A DNA stretch of 64,000 bases, taken from positions 3,024-67,023 of the forward strand of contig CAAGIO010000010.1 in NCBI GenBank assembly GCA_900769945.1, given 5' to 3'. Shown here piece by piece: positions 8,423-16,665 of the stretch. The DNA comes from Bacteroidales bacterium (GTDB lineage: Bacteria > Bacteroidota > Bacteroidia > Bacteroidales > F082). The first letter of the stretch is position 1; each line of letters opens with the position of its first letter. Made by a program: the position numbers and the translations under genes. The notes beneath the pieces were generated by a model. The model searched no databases. It was given only the letters and a program-made list of their open reading frames with translations, and was not told where the DNA came from.

Positions 8423-8430
8423 TATTTTTG
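8423..8430 (+). promoter_or_regulatory. -7 promoter element of thiL-uvrC
   Basis: Plus-strand TATTTTTG followed by CAG, 17 bases before the thiL ATG; a perfect match to TAnnTTTG. Confidence 0.6.
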
Positions 8431-8447
8431 CAGAAAAATAAACTGAC

Positions 8448-9485
8448 ATGGAAGAACAGACAAACACCACCAAGCTCTCGGAAATAGGAGAGTTTGGGCT
8501 TATCGATAAGATTTCAGAAGGCATAAGCGGAAGGAACGTTTCAACACTGAAAGGCATTGGCGATGATGCTGCCGTCATAAAATTCGAGGACGACATGCAG
8601 ACGCTCGTCTCTGTCGATATTTTGTGCGAGGGTGTTCATTTCGACCTAACATATTGTCCTTTAAAGCATTTAGGATACAAAGCCGCTGTAGTGAATTTCT
8701 CCGACATTTACGCCATGAACGGCACTCCCACCCAGATTGTGGTAGGCCTCGGCATCAGCAGCCGTTTCTCGGTGGAGGCCATCGAGGAGCTATACAAAGG
8801 CATACGCCTTGCCTGCGACCTTTATAACGTTGACCTTGTTGGAGGCGACACAACATCGTCGAAGGCGGGGCTCTTCATCTCGGTGACAGTGATAGGGAAA
8901 GCAAAGAAAGACGAGATAGTGTATCGCAGCGGCGCGAAACCCAACGACCTGCTATGTGTAAGCGGAAACCTTGGCGCAGCATACACGGGGCTCCTCATCC
9001 TTGAGAGAGAGAAAGCCGCCTTCAAAGCCGACCCAAACATGCAGCCGGAGTTCGCCGGTTACGACTATATCCTTGAACGTCAACTGAAACCGGAGGCAAG
9101 ACGCGACATTATCGCCCAACTGAAAGCCCTCAACGTCATTCCCACCTCAATGATTGACATCTCCGACGGCCTCGCCTCCGAGATACTCCACATCTGCAAG
9201 GAATCAAAGGTGGGCTGCACCGTTTACGAAGAACGTATCCCTATGAACCAGAAGACAATACAGACCGCCAAGGACTTCAACATCGTACCAAGCATTGCCG
9301 CACTCAACGGTGGTGAAGACTACGAACTCCTCTTCACCGTAAAACAATCTGATTATGACAAAGTTAAGGATATGGACGATGTGCGTATCATAGGTTTTAT
9401 GACCGCCGACGAAGGTCAGGCCAACCTCATCACCAACGACGAGCACCAGATTCCTATCCAAGCACAAGGCTTCACTCATTTTTAA
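8448..9485 (+). CDS. thiL: Thiamine-monophosphate kinase
   Basis: ThiL phosphorylates thiamine monophosphate to the active cofactor thiamine diphosphate with ATP. The N-terminus has EIGEFGLIDKISEG and GIGDDAAVIKF, the conserved GDDAA Mg/ATP-binding segment. DLVGGDTTSSKAGLFISVTV follows, then the DISDGLASEI segment and NGGEDYELLFTV near the C-terminus, all hallmarks of this member of the PurM/AIR-synthase superfamily. The length, 345 residues, is normal. It is followed 23 bases later by uvrC on the same strand, and its promoter -7 element ends 17 bases upstream. Confidence 0.95.
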   Translation: MEEQTNTTKLSEIGEFGLIDKISEGISGRNVSTLKGIGDDAAVIKFEDDMQTLVSVDILCEGVHFDLTYCPLKHLGYKAAVVNFSDIYAMNGTPTQIVVGLGISSRFSVEAIEELYKGIRLACDLYNVDLVGGDTTSSKAGLFISVTVIGKAKKDEIVYRSGAKPNDLLCVSGNLGAAYTGLLILEREKAAFKADPNMQPEFAGYDYILERQLKPEARRDIIAQLKALNVIPTSMIDISDGLASEILHICKESKVGCTVYEERIPMNQKTIQTAKDFNIVPSIAALNGGEDYELLFTVKQSDYDKVKDMDDVRIIGFMTADEGQANLITNDEHQIPIQAQGFTHF

Positions 9486-9508
9486 CATAACATATTGATA
9501 TTCATTAT

Positions 9509-11320
9509 ATGACTGCTTCCGACAAGATATTATCCATCTTAAAAACCATTCCCACATCACCGGGAGTGTATCAGTACTTCGATGATAAGGGTGAGATAAT
9601 ATATGTTGGGAAAGCCAAGAACCTAAAGCGAAGAGTATCAAGCTATTTCAACAAAGAACAGACGGGGAAGACATCTGTTCTTGTAAAAAAAATCGCCGAC
9701 ATCCGATTCACTGTGGTGAAGAGTGAGAGCGAGGCTTTGCTGCTTGAGAACAATTTCATAAAGCAGTACAAGCCCCGCTACAATATCATGCTTAAAGACG
9801 ACAAGACATACCCTTGGATTTGCATCAAGGCGGAGCGTTTCCCACGGATTTTCCTGACGAGAAAAAAAGTCACTGACGGTTCATTATATTTCGGACCGTA
9901 TCCTAATGTGATGACAGCCAAGATGTTACTCGAAATAGTGAAACAGATTTATCCCGTTCGCACTTGTAAGTTAGACCTCAAAGAGCATAACATCAATAAC
10001 AAGCATTACCGTCCCTGCCTCGAATACCATATCGGCAACTGCAAGGCGCCATGCACAGGCGAGATAGAAGAAAAAGAATATAACGAGATGGTTGCCAACA
10101 TCAAAGAGATTATCAAGGGCAACATCTCCGGGGTGTTAAAAGACATCAAAGCCACCATGATGCGCCATGCTGAGAGGCTTGAGTTCGAGCAGGCTCATAT
10201 ATTAAAACAAAAATACGAGTTACTTGAGAGTTATCACAGCCGCTCCGTCGTATGCAGCAACACACTTAACGATTTAGAGGTGTTTTCATACGATGATGCC
10301 GAGGAATATTTTTATGTGAACTACATGAAAATCATTCAAGGAGCAATAGTGCAGTCGTTCTCAATAGAGATGAGGCGGAAGTTAGAGGAATCGGCCGAAG
10401 AGCTTTTATCGTTAGCAATCATTGAGTTACGGCAACAGATGTGCAGCAAGATAAGTGAGGTTATCACTCCAATAAAGCTTGACATCGAGCTTGAGGGGGT
10501 GCATTTCACCATTCCGAAGAAAGGAGAGAAGTCGGAGATATTGGCACTCTCGTTAAGGAACGCCAAGCAATACAGGGCAGAATCGGAGAAGCTCAGGTCG
10601 TTGGTTGACCCGGAACGCCACTCGGCACGCATTCTCACGCAACTGAAAAACGACATGCACCTTCCGACATTACCCGAAGTGATAGAATGCTTTGACAACT
10701 CGAACTTCCAAGGCGACTATGCCGTTGCCGGGATGGTACAGTTCGTCAATGGTAAGCCGAACAAGAAGGAATACCGTCATTTCAACATCAAGACCGTTGA
10801 AGGGCCCGACGATTACGCCTCCATGCGCGAGGTGGTACGCCGCCGTTACAAACGTCTCGTTGAGGAAGACAAGCCTCTCCCCGACCTCATCATCACCGAT
10901 GGTGGGAAAGGACAGATGGAGGTAGTAAGGCAAGTCATTGAAGATGAGCTACATATCAGCATTCCCATAGCAGGTCTCGCGAAAGATGACAAACACAGGA
11001 CCAACGAGTTGTTATACGGATTCCCGCCCCAGACCGTTCAGATAAAGCCCAACTCCGAGGTCTTTCATCTTCTGATGCACATTCAGGACGAGGTGCACCG
11101 TTTCGCCATCACCTTCCACCGCAACAAGTTCACCAAAGGCTTCATTCATTCCGAGCTTAACGACATCAAAGGCATAGGGAAGACCACCGCCGAGAAGCTG
11201 CTGCTTGAGTTAAGGTCGATAAAGAACATCAAAGAAGCTGATATAGAGAGGCTTAGCGCGATAATAGGACCTGCCAAGGCAAGAATAGTGTTCGAGCATT
11301 TCAATGGTAAGAGCCAATGA
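9509..11320 (+). CDS. uvrC: Excinuclease ABC subunit C
   Basis: UvrC makes both incisions around DNA lesions during nucleotide excision repair. The GIY-YIG domain is at the N-terminus (PTSPGVYQYFDDKGEIIYVG then KAKNLKRRVSSYF). A cysteine-containing segment (RPCLEYHIGNCKAPCTGEI), the UVR segment around residue 210, the RNase H-like 3' or 5' incision domain with ECFDNSNFQG and LIITDGGKGQ, and a C-terminal helix-hairpin-helix (LNDIKGIGKTTAEKLL) follow in order. The length, 603 residues, is complete. It is probably co-transcribed with thiL. mfd, another nucleotide-excision-repair gene, is about 3 kb upstream. Confidence 0.97.
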   Translation: MTASDKILSILKTIPTSPGVYQYFDDKGEIIYVGKAKNLKRRVSSYFNKEQTGKTSVLVKKIADIRFTVVKSESEALLLENNFIKQYKPRYNIMLKDDKTYPWICIKAERFPRIFLTRKKVTDGSLYFGPYPNVMTAKMLLEIVKQIYPVRTCKLDLKEHNINNKHYRPCLEYHIGNCKAPCTGEIEEKEYNEMVANIKEIIKGNISGVLKDIKATMMRHAERLEFEQAHILKQKYELLESYHSRSVVCSNTLNDLEVFSYDDAEEYFYVNYMKIIQGAIVQSFSIEMRRKLEESAEELLSLAIIELRQQMCSKISEVITPIKLDIELEGVHFTIPKKGEKSEILALSLRNAKQYRAESEKLRSLVDPERHSARILTQLKNDMHLPTLPEVIECFDNSNFQGDYAVAGMVQFVNGKPNKKEYRHFNIKTVEGPDDYASMREVVRRRYKRLVEEDKPLPDLIITDGGKGQMEVVRQVIEDELHISIPIAGLAKDDKHRTNELLYGFPPQTVQIKPNSEVFHLLMHIQDEVHRFAITFHRNKFTKGFIHSELNDIKGIGKTTAEKLLLELRSIKNIKEADIERLSAIIGPAKARIVFEHFNGKSQ

Positions 11321-11518
11321 AGGCAAATCTCATGCCCTTGGTCAGAGAACCAAAGGATAATCCTCGTGCAGCATTTCACTTCACCTTTGGAAAGTAGTTC
11401 TGTCCAGCTCAAAACATGAACCCGCAAACAAATCCGATTTTCAGGAAAGGGGAAAGAATAAATTTATGCTAAACTTTTTATTACCATCATGTTTGCATTT
11501 AGGATAGAGAACAAAATA

Positions 11519-13018
11519 CTATATCCGATCAAAGAATCCCTCGTATTCTTCATCGATAATCTTCCATTCTCCCATTTTGCGCCCACCTATACGAGCTATC
11601 TTTCCTAATTCTTGAAGACGTCTCAAGTATTTCTGAACCTGACGGGGTGAAAGCCCTATGCTCTCGCTCATTTGCATAGCACTGATTTGCGGATTTTGGG
11701 AAACCAGCTTGTAAATTTGGCGACTTGCTTTTACGAACTCTTTTGCGAACTTGGACGGTTCTTTTACGAACTCTTTTACGACCACTTCGCCATTGTCTTT
11801 TACGAACTCTTGTATTAAGGGAATGTTGTCTGGCGTGAGTTCTTCTATTATCTCACCCTTGTAATTCAAGTTCCATAGAGTTACGTGAAATTCAGAAGCA
11901 TTGGAGGTGAATGCTGGAGCATGATAGTCTGAAAGATGCTCATAACGTCTATATGTGTTTATGATCTTCTTCATCCCACTTCCACGCCTCTCCATAAGTC
12001 CCAATCTACTGAAGAAATCAGCCAGCAAGGGATTCCTTCTTTTGGATGGCACTGTAAGTGGGTTTAACTGCTGGATAAGTCTGCCGTCCATCATTCCTCC
12101 TGGTGAGTATATTTCCAAACGGTCGTCATACATATCTATGTGTATTTCACTTCCCATCTGCATATAATCCCTATGGATGATAGCATTTGCTATTGCTTCC
12201 GTTACGGCTCGTTCGGGATAGTCAGGCAGTTCTTCTCGATAGTCATTCTCCTTCCACCATTTCTTCCGGGAATTGTTTCTGACAAAAGAAACGGCATCCT
12301 GCAACTGACCGATTACGCAACCTTCCAATTCCACATCATCAATCGCTTCACCTAAACCGCTTGTCATATCCAGGCCATTCCAGCGTGTACAGAATATACG
12401 TGACTGCCGAACAGGAGATTCGTCAGCCAACAATGCACCTGCATTTGTAAGTTTGCCGTTCTCGTCAATGATGCCCCAAGAAGTGAATTCACTATCATCA
12501 AATGATCGCTGTAGTCGTTTGTAGTGAACAGACCTAAGTTTTGAGAATGCCATATCATCAAATCTGTAGTTGGAGGGCAAGCTGTCGTAAGTACGCCCAG
12601 AACCTTTCAATACAAGAGCTTTCAGTTGAGTGCGGTCTGCAGTAACAGACTCATTACCTATGCGTACAAAGGCGATACGCTGTTTGTCCCCAATGTAATA
12701 ATATGGCGTTTCCTGTCCTGGATATACATGCAATAATACAAGGGCTTTACCATCTGTATCCTTTAGCTCAAGATTAACTGCTGGAACAGGATCCAATTTA
12801 CTCTTAATCTCTTCACTGATTTTCTCCGCATCGCCTTTTGCGTCAGCGAGTCCGACTATTAGGTCATCATCGCTGATGCCGAAGATTAATGTGCCACCCT
12901 CGCCATTAGCAAAAGCCGATACACTTTTGAGCCAACTTTTAGGACGCTTGACCTCAAGCATTTGTTTCTTATCGTAAACTGTAGTCTCACCTATGAGTTT
13001 CTGTATATCTGTATTCAT
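11519..13018 (-). CDS. AlbA_2-domain ATP-binding protein with winged-helix tail (RecG-like/Schlafen-related regulator)
   Basis: The first about 120 residues are an AlbA_2 (divergent AAA-4) domain, with LEVKRPKSWLKSVSAFANG and GGTLIFGISDDD. Near residues 265-370 lies a GHKL-like ATPase section: an N-box-like EAIANAIIHRDYMQMG, then DDRLEIYSPGGM and ERRGSGMKKI. A linker follows with three EFVK units, then a winged helix around SAMQMSESIGLSPRQVQKYL. Proteins of this build are presumed nucleic-acid-binding regulators and are common in Bacteroidota accessory regions; the biochemical role is not established. Its ATG overlaps the stop of the upstream 117-residue gene by four bases (ATGA), so the two are translationally coupled. 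No terminator is obvious downstream. Confidence 0.8.
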   Translation of the reverse strand: MNTDIQKLIGETTVYDKKQMLEVKRPKSWLKSVSAFANGEGGTLIFGISDDDLIVGLADAKGDAEKISEEIKSKLDPVPAVNLELKDTDGKALVLLHVYPGQETPYYYIGDKQRIAFVRIGNESVTADRTQLKALVLKGSGRTYDSLPSNYRFDDMAFSKLRSVHYKRLQRSFDDSEFTSWGIIDENGKLTNAGALLADESPVRQSRIFCTRWNGLDMTSGLGEAIDDVELEGCVIGQLQDAVSFVRNNSRKKWWKENDYREELPDYPERAVTEAIANAIIHRDYMQMGSEIHIDMYDDRLEIYSPGGMMDGRLIQQLNPLTVPSKRRNPLLADFFSRLGLMERRGSGMKKIINTYRRYEHLSDYHAPAFTSNASEFHVTLWNLNYKGEIIEELTPDNIPLIQEFVKDNGEVVVKEFVKEPSKFAKEFVKASRQIYKLVSQNPQISAMQMSESIGLSPRQVQKYLRRLQELGKIARIGGRKMGEWKIIDEEYEGFFDRI

Positions 13019-13368
13019 ACGTCGTGATTCTTTATCAAACTCTTTATTGATAACAAGTGCGGTGAGTAACTGTCACCACTCTTGGTAATAGGGGTAAAAT
13101 CCAGTTCGCCAAATGCAGGGACTGCATTTAAATCCGCATTATAGACAAGATAGACGGATGCTCCTCTCTTTGTGGTCACCATATCTGCCATCTCATTTGC
13201 AGAAACTAGCCTCGGGCCTTTTCCGTCCACGTAGAATGCCGCATATTTGTTGCTCTTGTTGTGGATAATGAGATATTTGGCAGCGGTGAAGCCTTCAACC
13301 AACTGTAATGTTGCTCCATTCATGTTCAGGGCGATGCCAAGTTTGCCTGTCTGCTTCATTTTTGCCAA
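13015..13368 (-). CDS. Hypothetical 117-residue protein coupled to the AlbA_2 gene
   Basis: I do not recognise a family. The protein is soluble, with no signal peptide or membrane segment, and looks alpha/beta: LGIALNMNGATLQLVEGFTA, then KYLIIHNKSNKYAAFYVDGK and ASVYLVYNADLNAVPAFGEL. The first start codon gives MAKMKQTGKLG; a second ATG three codons in is equally possible. It is the middle gene of a three-gene unit: the XRE regulator ends 30 bases upstream, and its own stop overlaps the ATG of the AlbA_2 gene by four bases. The coupling suggests it acts with that protein, perhaps as partner or inhibitor. That role is inference only. Confidence 0.6.
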   Translation of the reverse strand: MAKMKQTGKLGIALNMNGATLQLVEGFTAAKYLIIHNKSNKYAAFYVDGKGPRLVSANEMADMVTTKRGASVYLVYNADLNAVPAFGELDFTPITKSGDSYSPHLLSIKSLIKNHDV

Positions 13369-13398
13369 CCACTATAGTTTACTCTTTGGTATTCCAAT

Positions 13399-13626
13399 CT
13401 AAACCACATCGGGCTCTTGGACAGTTGACCGCAAGAGGTCCTTAACGTCTACTTGTAGCACATTGGCAATCTCAACAAGAGTTTCTAATGAAGGTTGCGC
13501 GCGATTCGTACACCATTTTGAGATGGTAGCCTCGCCTTTATCAAGTTGTTCTGCAAGCCACTTGTTGGTACATTGTTTTTCTGCAAGAACTACTTTAATC
13601 CGATTTAACCCTTTATTCCTTGACAT
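13399..13626 (-). CDS. XRE/Cro-type helix-turn-helix regulator (75 residues)
   Basis: This small DNA-binding protein is almost wholly one HTH_3 domain: LNRIKVVLAEKQCTNKWLAE, then QLDKGEATISKWCTNRAQPS and LETLVEIANVLQVDVKDLLR. The recognition helix is around EATISKWCTN. I start at the ATG at 13626 (MSRNKGLN); the frame runs further upstream to 13710, but that extension passes through the promoter -7 box (13648-13655). The gene heads the XRE/117-residue/AlbA_2 cassette and probably autoregulates it. Confidence 0.85.
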   Translation of the reverse strand: MSRNKGLNRIKVVLAEKQCTNKWLAEQLDKGEATISKWCTNRAQPSLETLVEIANVLQVDVKDLLRSTVQEPDVV

Positions 13627-13647
13627 ATTCTTAGGTTTTATTCTTCG

Positions 13648-13655
13648 CAAAGGTA
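13648..13655 (-). promoter_or_regulatory. -7 promoter element of the XRE cassette
   Basis: Minus-strand TACCTTTG, an exact TAnnTTTG match, ends 21 bases upstream of the xre ATG. Confidence 0.55.
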
Positions 13656-13728
13656 ATGACTTTTTTATAGGGAAACGAGTATTGCTTAAAAACATTGCGT
13701 TATTAGGCATATTTTTTTAATTTATATT

Positions 13729-13764
13729 GATATTAATATCAGAAATCCCACAATTTAATATCAG
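13729..13764. repeat. Palindrome and paired TTAATATCAG repeats upstream of the XRE cassette
   Basis: GATATTAATATC at 13729-13740 is a perfect 12-bp palindrome. The decamer TTAATATCAG occurs at 13733-13742 and again at 13755-13764, spaced 22 bp, about two helical turns. The site is upstream of the cassette promoter and could be an operator. The rest of the 335-base interval 13627-13961 shows the promoter and AT-rich DNA but no gene I can support. Confidence 0.4.
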
Positions 13765-13961
13765 TTTCCCCTCATTCTTTTTGCTGATAGTCTCAAAATC
13801 TTTAATAGTCCACATGCAACAGAAGCACCTTGCTTTCAGTTGGAGCAGAAGATGCAAATTTACCCTTATGGTAAACGGAGTTTATTTCTGCTGATGTTAT
13901 GAAGTATATGATACCACGATCTGTTGCTCAGGCGTGGGGTTGTCCATTAAATTTTCATTTC

Positions 13962-14327
13962 TCAAGGTGCGGGGTTGTCGATGGCGTCCTTCATCAAAGA
14001 GATCCTGTTAATAACGGAGTCGAGGACACGCTCCATCGTTGCCGGTTTTGATTCAAAATAATATCTCACGTTATCAATAAAAATAGAGTCGGTGATGCCG
14101 TGATGAGAGAAGAGGCTGTCGTAGCCCACCTCTTTGAGGTAGAGAGACTTCTGTCCGGAGCTTCTCTTGTAGCCTATCACCCCTTCCATAAGCTGCACAT
14201 CGGTCATGACGTCAATCATCACAGGTTCGGGCAGCAGCACTGCAGGCATTGTCGTCTCCTGTTTGTCTTGGCAACTTGACAGTGACAGCAATGCCAGCAG
14301 CAGAAAAGAAAAACCTTTAACTTTCAT
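13962..14327 (-). CDS. DUF4296 domain lipoprotein
   Basis: A 121-residue exported protein. The signal MKVKGFSFLLLALLSLSSC ends in a lipobox with the lipidated Cys at residue 19. The mature part fits the phylum-restricted DUF4296 family: MIDVMTDVQLMEGVIGYKRS near the start, then YDSLFSHHGITDSIFIDNVR and a helical C-terminus (ATMERVLDSVINRISLMKDA). DUF4296 proteins have no known function. It follows recQ by six bases and is probably its co-transcribed neighbour. Confidence 0.82.
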   Translation of the reverse strand: MKVKGFSFLLLALLSLSSCQDKQETTMPAVLLPEPVMIDVMTDVQLMEGVIGYKRSSGQKSLYLKEVGYDSLFSHHGITDSIFIDNVRYYFESKPATMERVLDSVINRISLMKDAIDNPAP

Positions 14328-14333
14328 TATGAA

Positions 14334-16538
14334 TCAGTTACCAACTTCTGACAAGAACTGAATCCTCATCAGTCGAACTTCTTCCTCTTCATATTCATTC
14401 TCACCGAGAGTCTTCATAGCTGTTTCAATATCATCTGATTCAGCTTCTCTGAAGTATTCGATGATATCCTCTTGATGATATTCGTCAATATTGTCGCGGG
14501 TATAATATCTGATATCGAGGCGGGTGCCGCTTGCCACGATGCTTTCAATCTCGGTCAGGAGCTCATCGAACTCAAGGTTCTTAGCGTAAGCAATATCTTC
14601 GAGAGGTATTTCCTTATCGATATTCTGTATAATACTGATTTTCAATGCAGATTTATTGACCACTGACTTCACGACCATGTCGTTAGGGCGAGTAATCTCG
14701 TTTTCCTCCACATATTCTTTAATAAGGCTTATGAACGGCTGACCATATTTGAGGGCTTTACCTTCGCCCACGCCAGAGATCTGTTTCAGTTCCTCTATAG
14801 TGATAGGGTATTGTATTGCCATATCTTCGAGTGATGGGTCTTGGAAGATGACGAAAGGCGGCAGGTCGAGTTTCTTCGCCATGGTCTTGCGAAGGTCTTT
14901 CAGCATAGAGAACAAGGTCTTATCTGTGCCGGAGTCTTTTGACATGGCTACTCTTTCCTCATCATAATCGTCATCATCGCCCTTATCGTAGTTATGGTCC
15001 ATGGCCACCATAATTGGGTAAGGATCTTTGACGAAGGCTTCACCTTCTTTAGACACTTTCAGTATTCCGTAGTTATCTATATCTTTATTAAGGAGTTTGT
15101 TAACGACGGCTTGTCGCAGAATAGAGATCCAGTATTTCTCATCATGGTCGTCGCCGGCTCCGAAATACTCGTTAGTGTCGTGTTTAGCGGTTTTGATGTC
15201 GCCTGTCTCTTTACCTGAGAGGAGTTCGGCGATATGTTTTGTCTTGAATAGTTGTTTGGTGGCGAGCACGGCTTCGATAGCGAGTTTCACATCATCTTGG
15301 CCGTCGAAGCGCACTTTCGGGTTGAGGCAGTTATCGCATGCGCCGCAGTTCTCCTTATTATATTCTTCACCGAAATAATGGAGCAGCAGTTTATGGCGGC
15401 ACACTGGGGACTCGGCGTAGGTGACGGTCTCGTTCAGGAGTTCGCGGGCAATCTCTTGTTCCGACACGTTCTTACCTTTGTTAAACTTCTCAAGTTTATG
15501 GATATCCTCATAGTCGTAGAACGCGATGCAGTTGCCTTCGCCGCCGTCGCGGCCGGCCCTTCCCGTCTCTTGGTAATAACCTTCGAGGCTCTTAGGGATA
15601 TCGTGATGTATCACGAAGCGGACATCGGGCTTGTCAATACCCATGCCGAAGGCTATTGTTGCGACGATGACATCCACCTCTTCCATCAGGAACTTGTCTT
15701 GGTTCTCACGGCGTGTCTGGGTGTCAAGACCTGCGTGATAAGGCAGAGCCTTGATGCCGTTCACCTGCAGTGTCTCTGCGAGCTCCTCCACCTTCTTCCT
15801 GCTCAGGCAATAGACGATGCCCGACTTTCCGGGGTTGCTCTTTATATATTTAATAATGTCTTTAACGACATCTTTAGTCTTAGGCCTTACTTCATAATAT
15901 AGGTTCGGGCGGTCGAATGACGACTTAAAGACCTTCGCGTCGGTGATATCGAGGTTCTTCATTATATCCAGCTGCACCTTCATTGTGGCGGTTGCAGTGA
16001 GGGCTATCACTGGCAGCTTAGGGTTGATAGCGTTAATAATAGGGCGGAGCCTGCGATATTCCGGGCGGAAGTCATGGCCCCATTCCGAGATGCAGTGCGC
16101 CTCGTCTATGGCGAAAAATGAGATATCAAGGCCTCTGAGGAACTCTAACGTGTCTTCTTTTGTCAGCGATTCGGGAGCGACATACAGCAGCTTCGTCTTC
16201 TTCGCTAACAAATCCTCCTTCACCTGCTGCAACTCGGCCTTCGACAGAGATGAGTTCATGACATGGGCGATGCCCGAATCAGTGCCGAAGTTGCGAAGCA
16301 TATCCACCTGGTTCTTCATCAGGGCGATAAGCGGCGACACCACTATCGTTGTGCCACTACTGATAAGCGCAGGCAACTGATAGCATAACGACTTTCCTCC
16401 ACCCGTGGGCATCAGCACAAATGTGTTCTGACCAGCGAGAATACTCTTTATTATCTCCTTCTGATTCCCTTTAAACTGGTCAAATCCAAAAACATTCTTT
16501 AATAAATCATATAAACTTTTTTCATCAACTTTAGCCAT
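14334..16538 (-). CDS. recQ: ATP-dependent DNA helicase RecQ
   Basis: A 3'-5' superfamily 2 helicase for recombination and fork restart. Walker A is VLMPTGGGKSLCYQLPAL, the DEAH box is FFAIDEAHCISEWGHDFRPE, motif VI is YYQETGRAGRDGGEG. The zinc-binding RQC segment has the cysteine cluster CRHKLLLHYF...CGACDNC, then a winged helix, and an HRDC domain around ITIEELKQISGVGEGKALKY. The length, 734 residues, is longer than E. coli RecQ (about 610) because of an acidic C-terminal extension (DDIETAMKTLGENEYEEEEV), as seen in other Bacteroidales. The likely promoter is minus-strand TAAATTTG at 16609-16616. Confidence 0.96.
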   Translation of the reverse strand: MAKVDEKSLYDLLKNVFGFDQFKGNQKEIIKSILAGQNTFVLMPTGGGKSLCYQLPALISSGTTIVVSPLIALMKNQVDMLRNFGTDSGIAHVMNSSLSKAELQQVKEDLLAKKTKLLYVAPESLTKEDTLEFLRGLDISFFAIDEAHCISEWGHDFRPEYRRLRPIINAINPKLPVIALTATATMKVQLDIMKNLDITDAKVFKSSFDRPNLYYEVRPKTKDVVKDIIKYIKSNPGKSGIVYCLSRKKVEELAETLQVNGIKALPYHAGLDTQTRRENQDKFLMEEVDVIVATIAFGMGIDKPDVRFVIHHDIPKSLEGYYQETGRAGRDGGEGNCIAFYDYEDIHKLEKFNKGKNVSEQEIARELLNETVTYAESPVCRHKLLLHYFGEEYNKENCGACDNCLNPKVRFDGQDDVKLAIEAVLATKQLFKTKHIAELLSGKETGDIKTAKHDTNEYFGAGDDHDEKYWISILRQAVVNKLLNKDIDNYGILKVSKEGEAFVKDPYPIMVAMDHNYDKGDDDDYDEERVAMSKDSGTDKTLFSMLKDLRKTMAKKLDLPPFVIFQDPSLEDMAIQYPITIEELKQISGVGEGKALKYGQPFISLIKEYVEENEITRPNDMVVKSVVNKSALKISIIQNIDKEIPLEDIAYAKNLEFDELLTEIESIVASGTRLDIRYYTRDNIDEYHQEDIIEYFREAESDDIETAMKTLGENEYEEEEVRLMRIQFLSEVGN

Positions 16539-16561
16539 AGTGACTACATTAAATTTTTCAT

Positions 16562-16569
16562 TATATTTG
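16562..16569 (+). promoter_or_regulatory. -7 promoter element of kdsD-lptB
   Basis: Plus-strand TATATTTG, an exact consensus match, about 97 bases upstream of the kdsD ATG, predicting a leader of roughly 90 nt. Confidence 0.5.
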
Positions 16570-16608
16570 CATCGTTTTAAACGAACAGATTTCTCTTCGT
16601 ATTAAATA

Positions 16609-16616
16609 CAAATTTA
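16609..16616 (-). promoter_or_regulatory. -7 promoter element of recQ-DUF4296
   Basis: Minus-strand TAAATTTG fits TAnnTTTG and lies about 70 bases upstream of the recQ ATG. It overlaps the leader of the divergent kdsD transcript. Confidence 0.45.
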
Positions 16617-16665
16617 TATCAATTTATTGAATCGTAACAAGTTTTTTTTGAAAAAAATTAAGCAA

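Noticed and set aside
11321..11518. Possible gene remnant downstream of uvrC
   Set aside because: Short open stretches exist in both directions but none shows a motif or start signal; too short and unsupported to call.
15252..15902. Plus-strand frame of about 216 codons inside recQ
   Set aside because: Antisense to conserved RecQ helicase and zinc-binding motifs; no start context or family.
16627..16665. Upstream TTG as start of kdsD
   Set aside because: The extension is lysine-rich and non-homologous; the ATG at 16666 fits the family N-terminus better.
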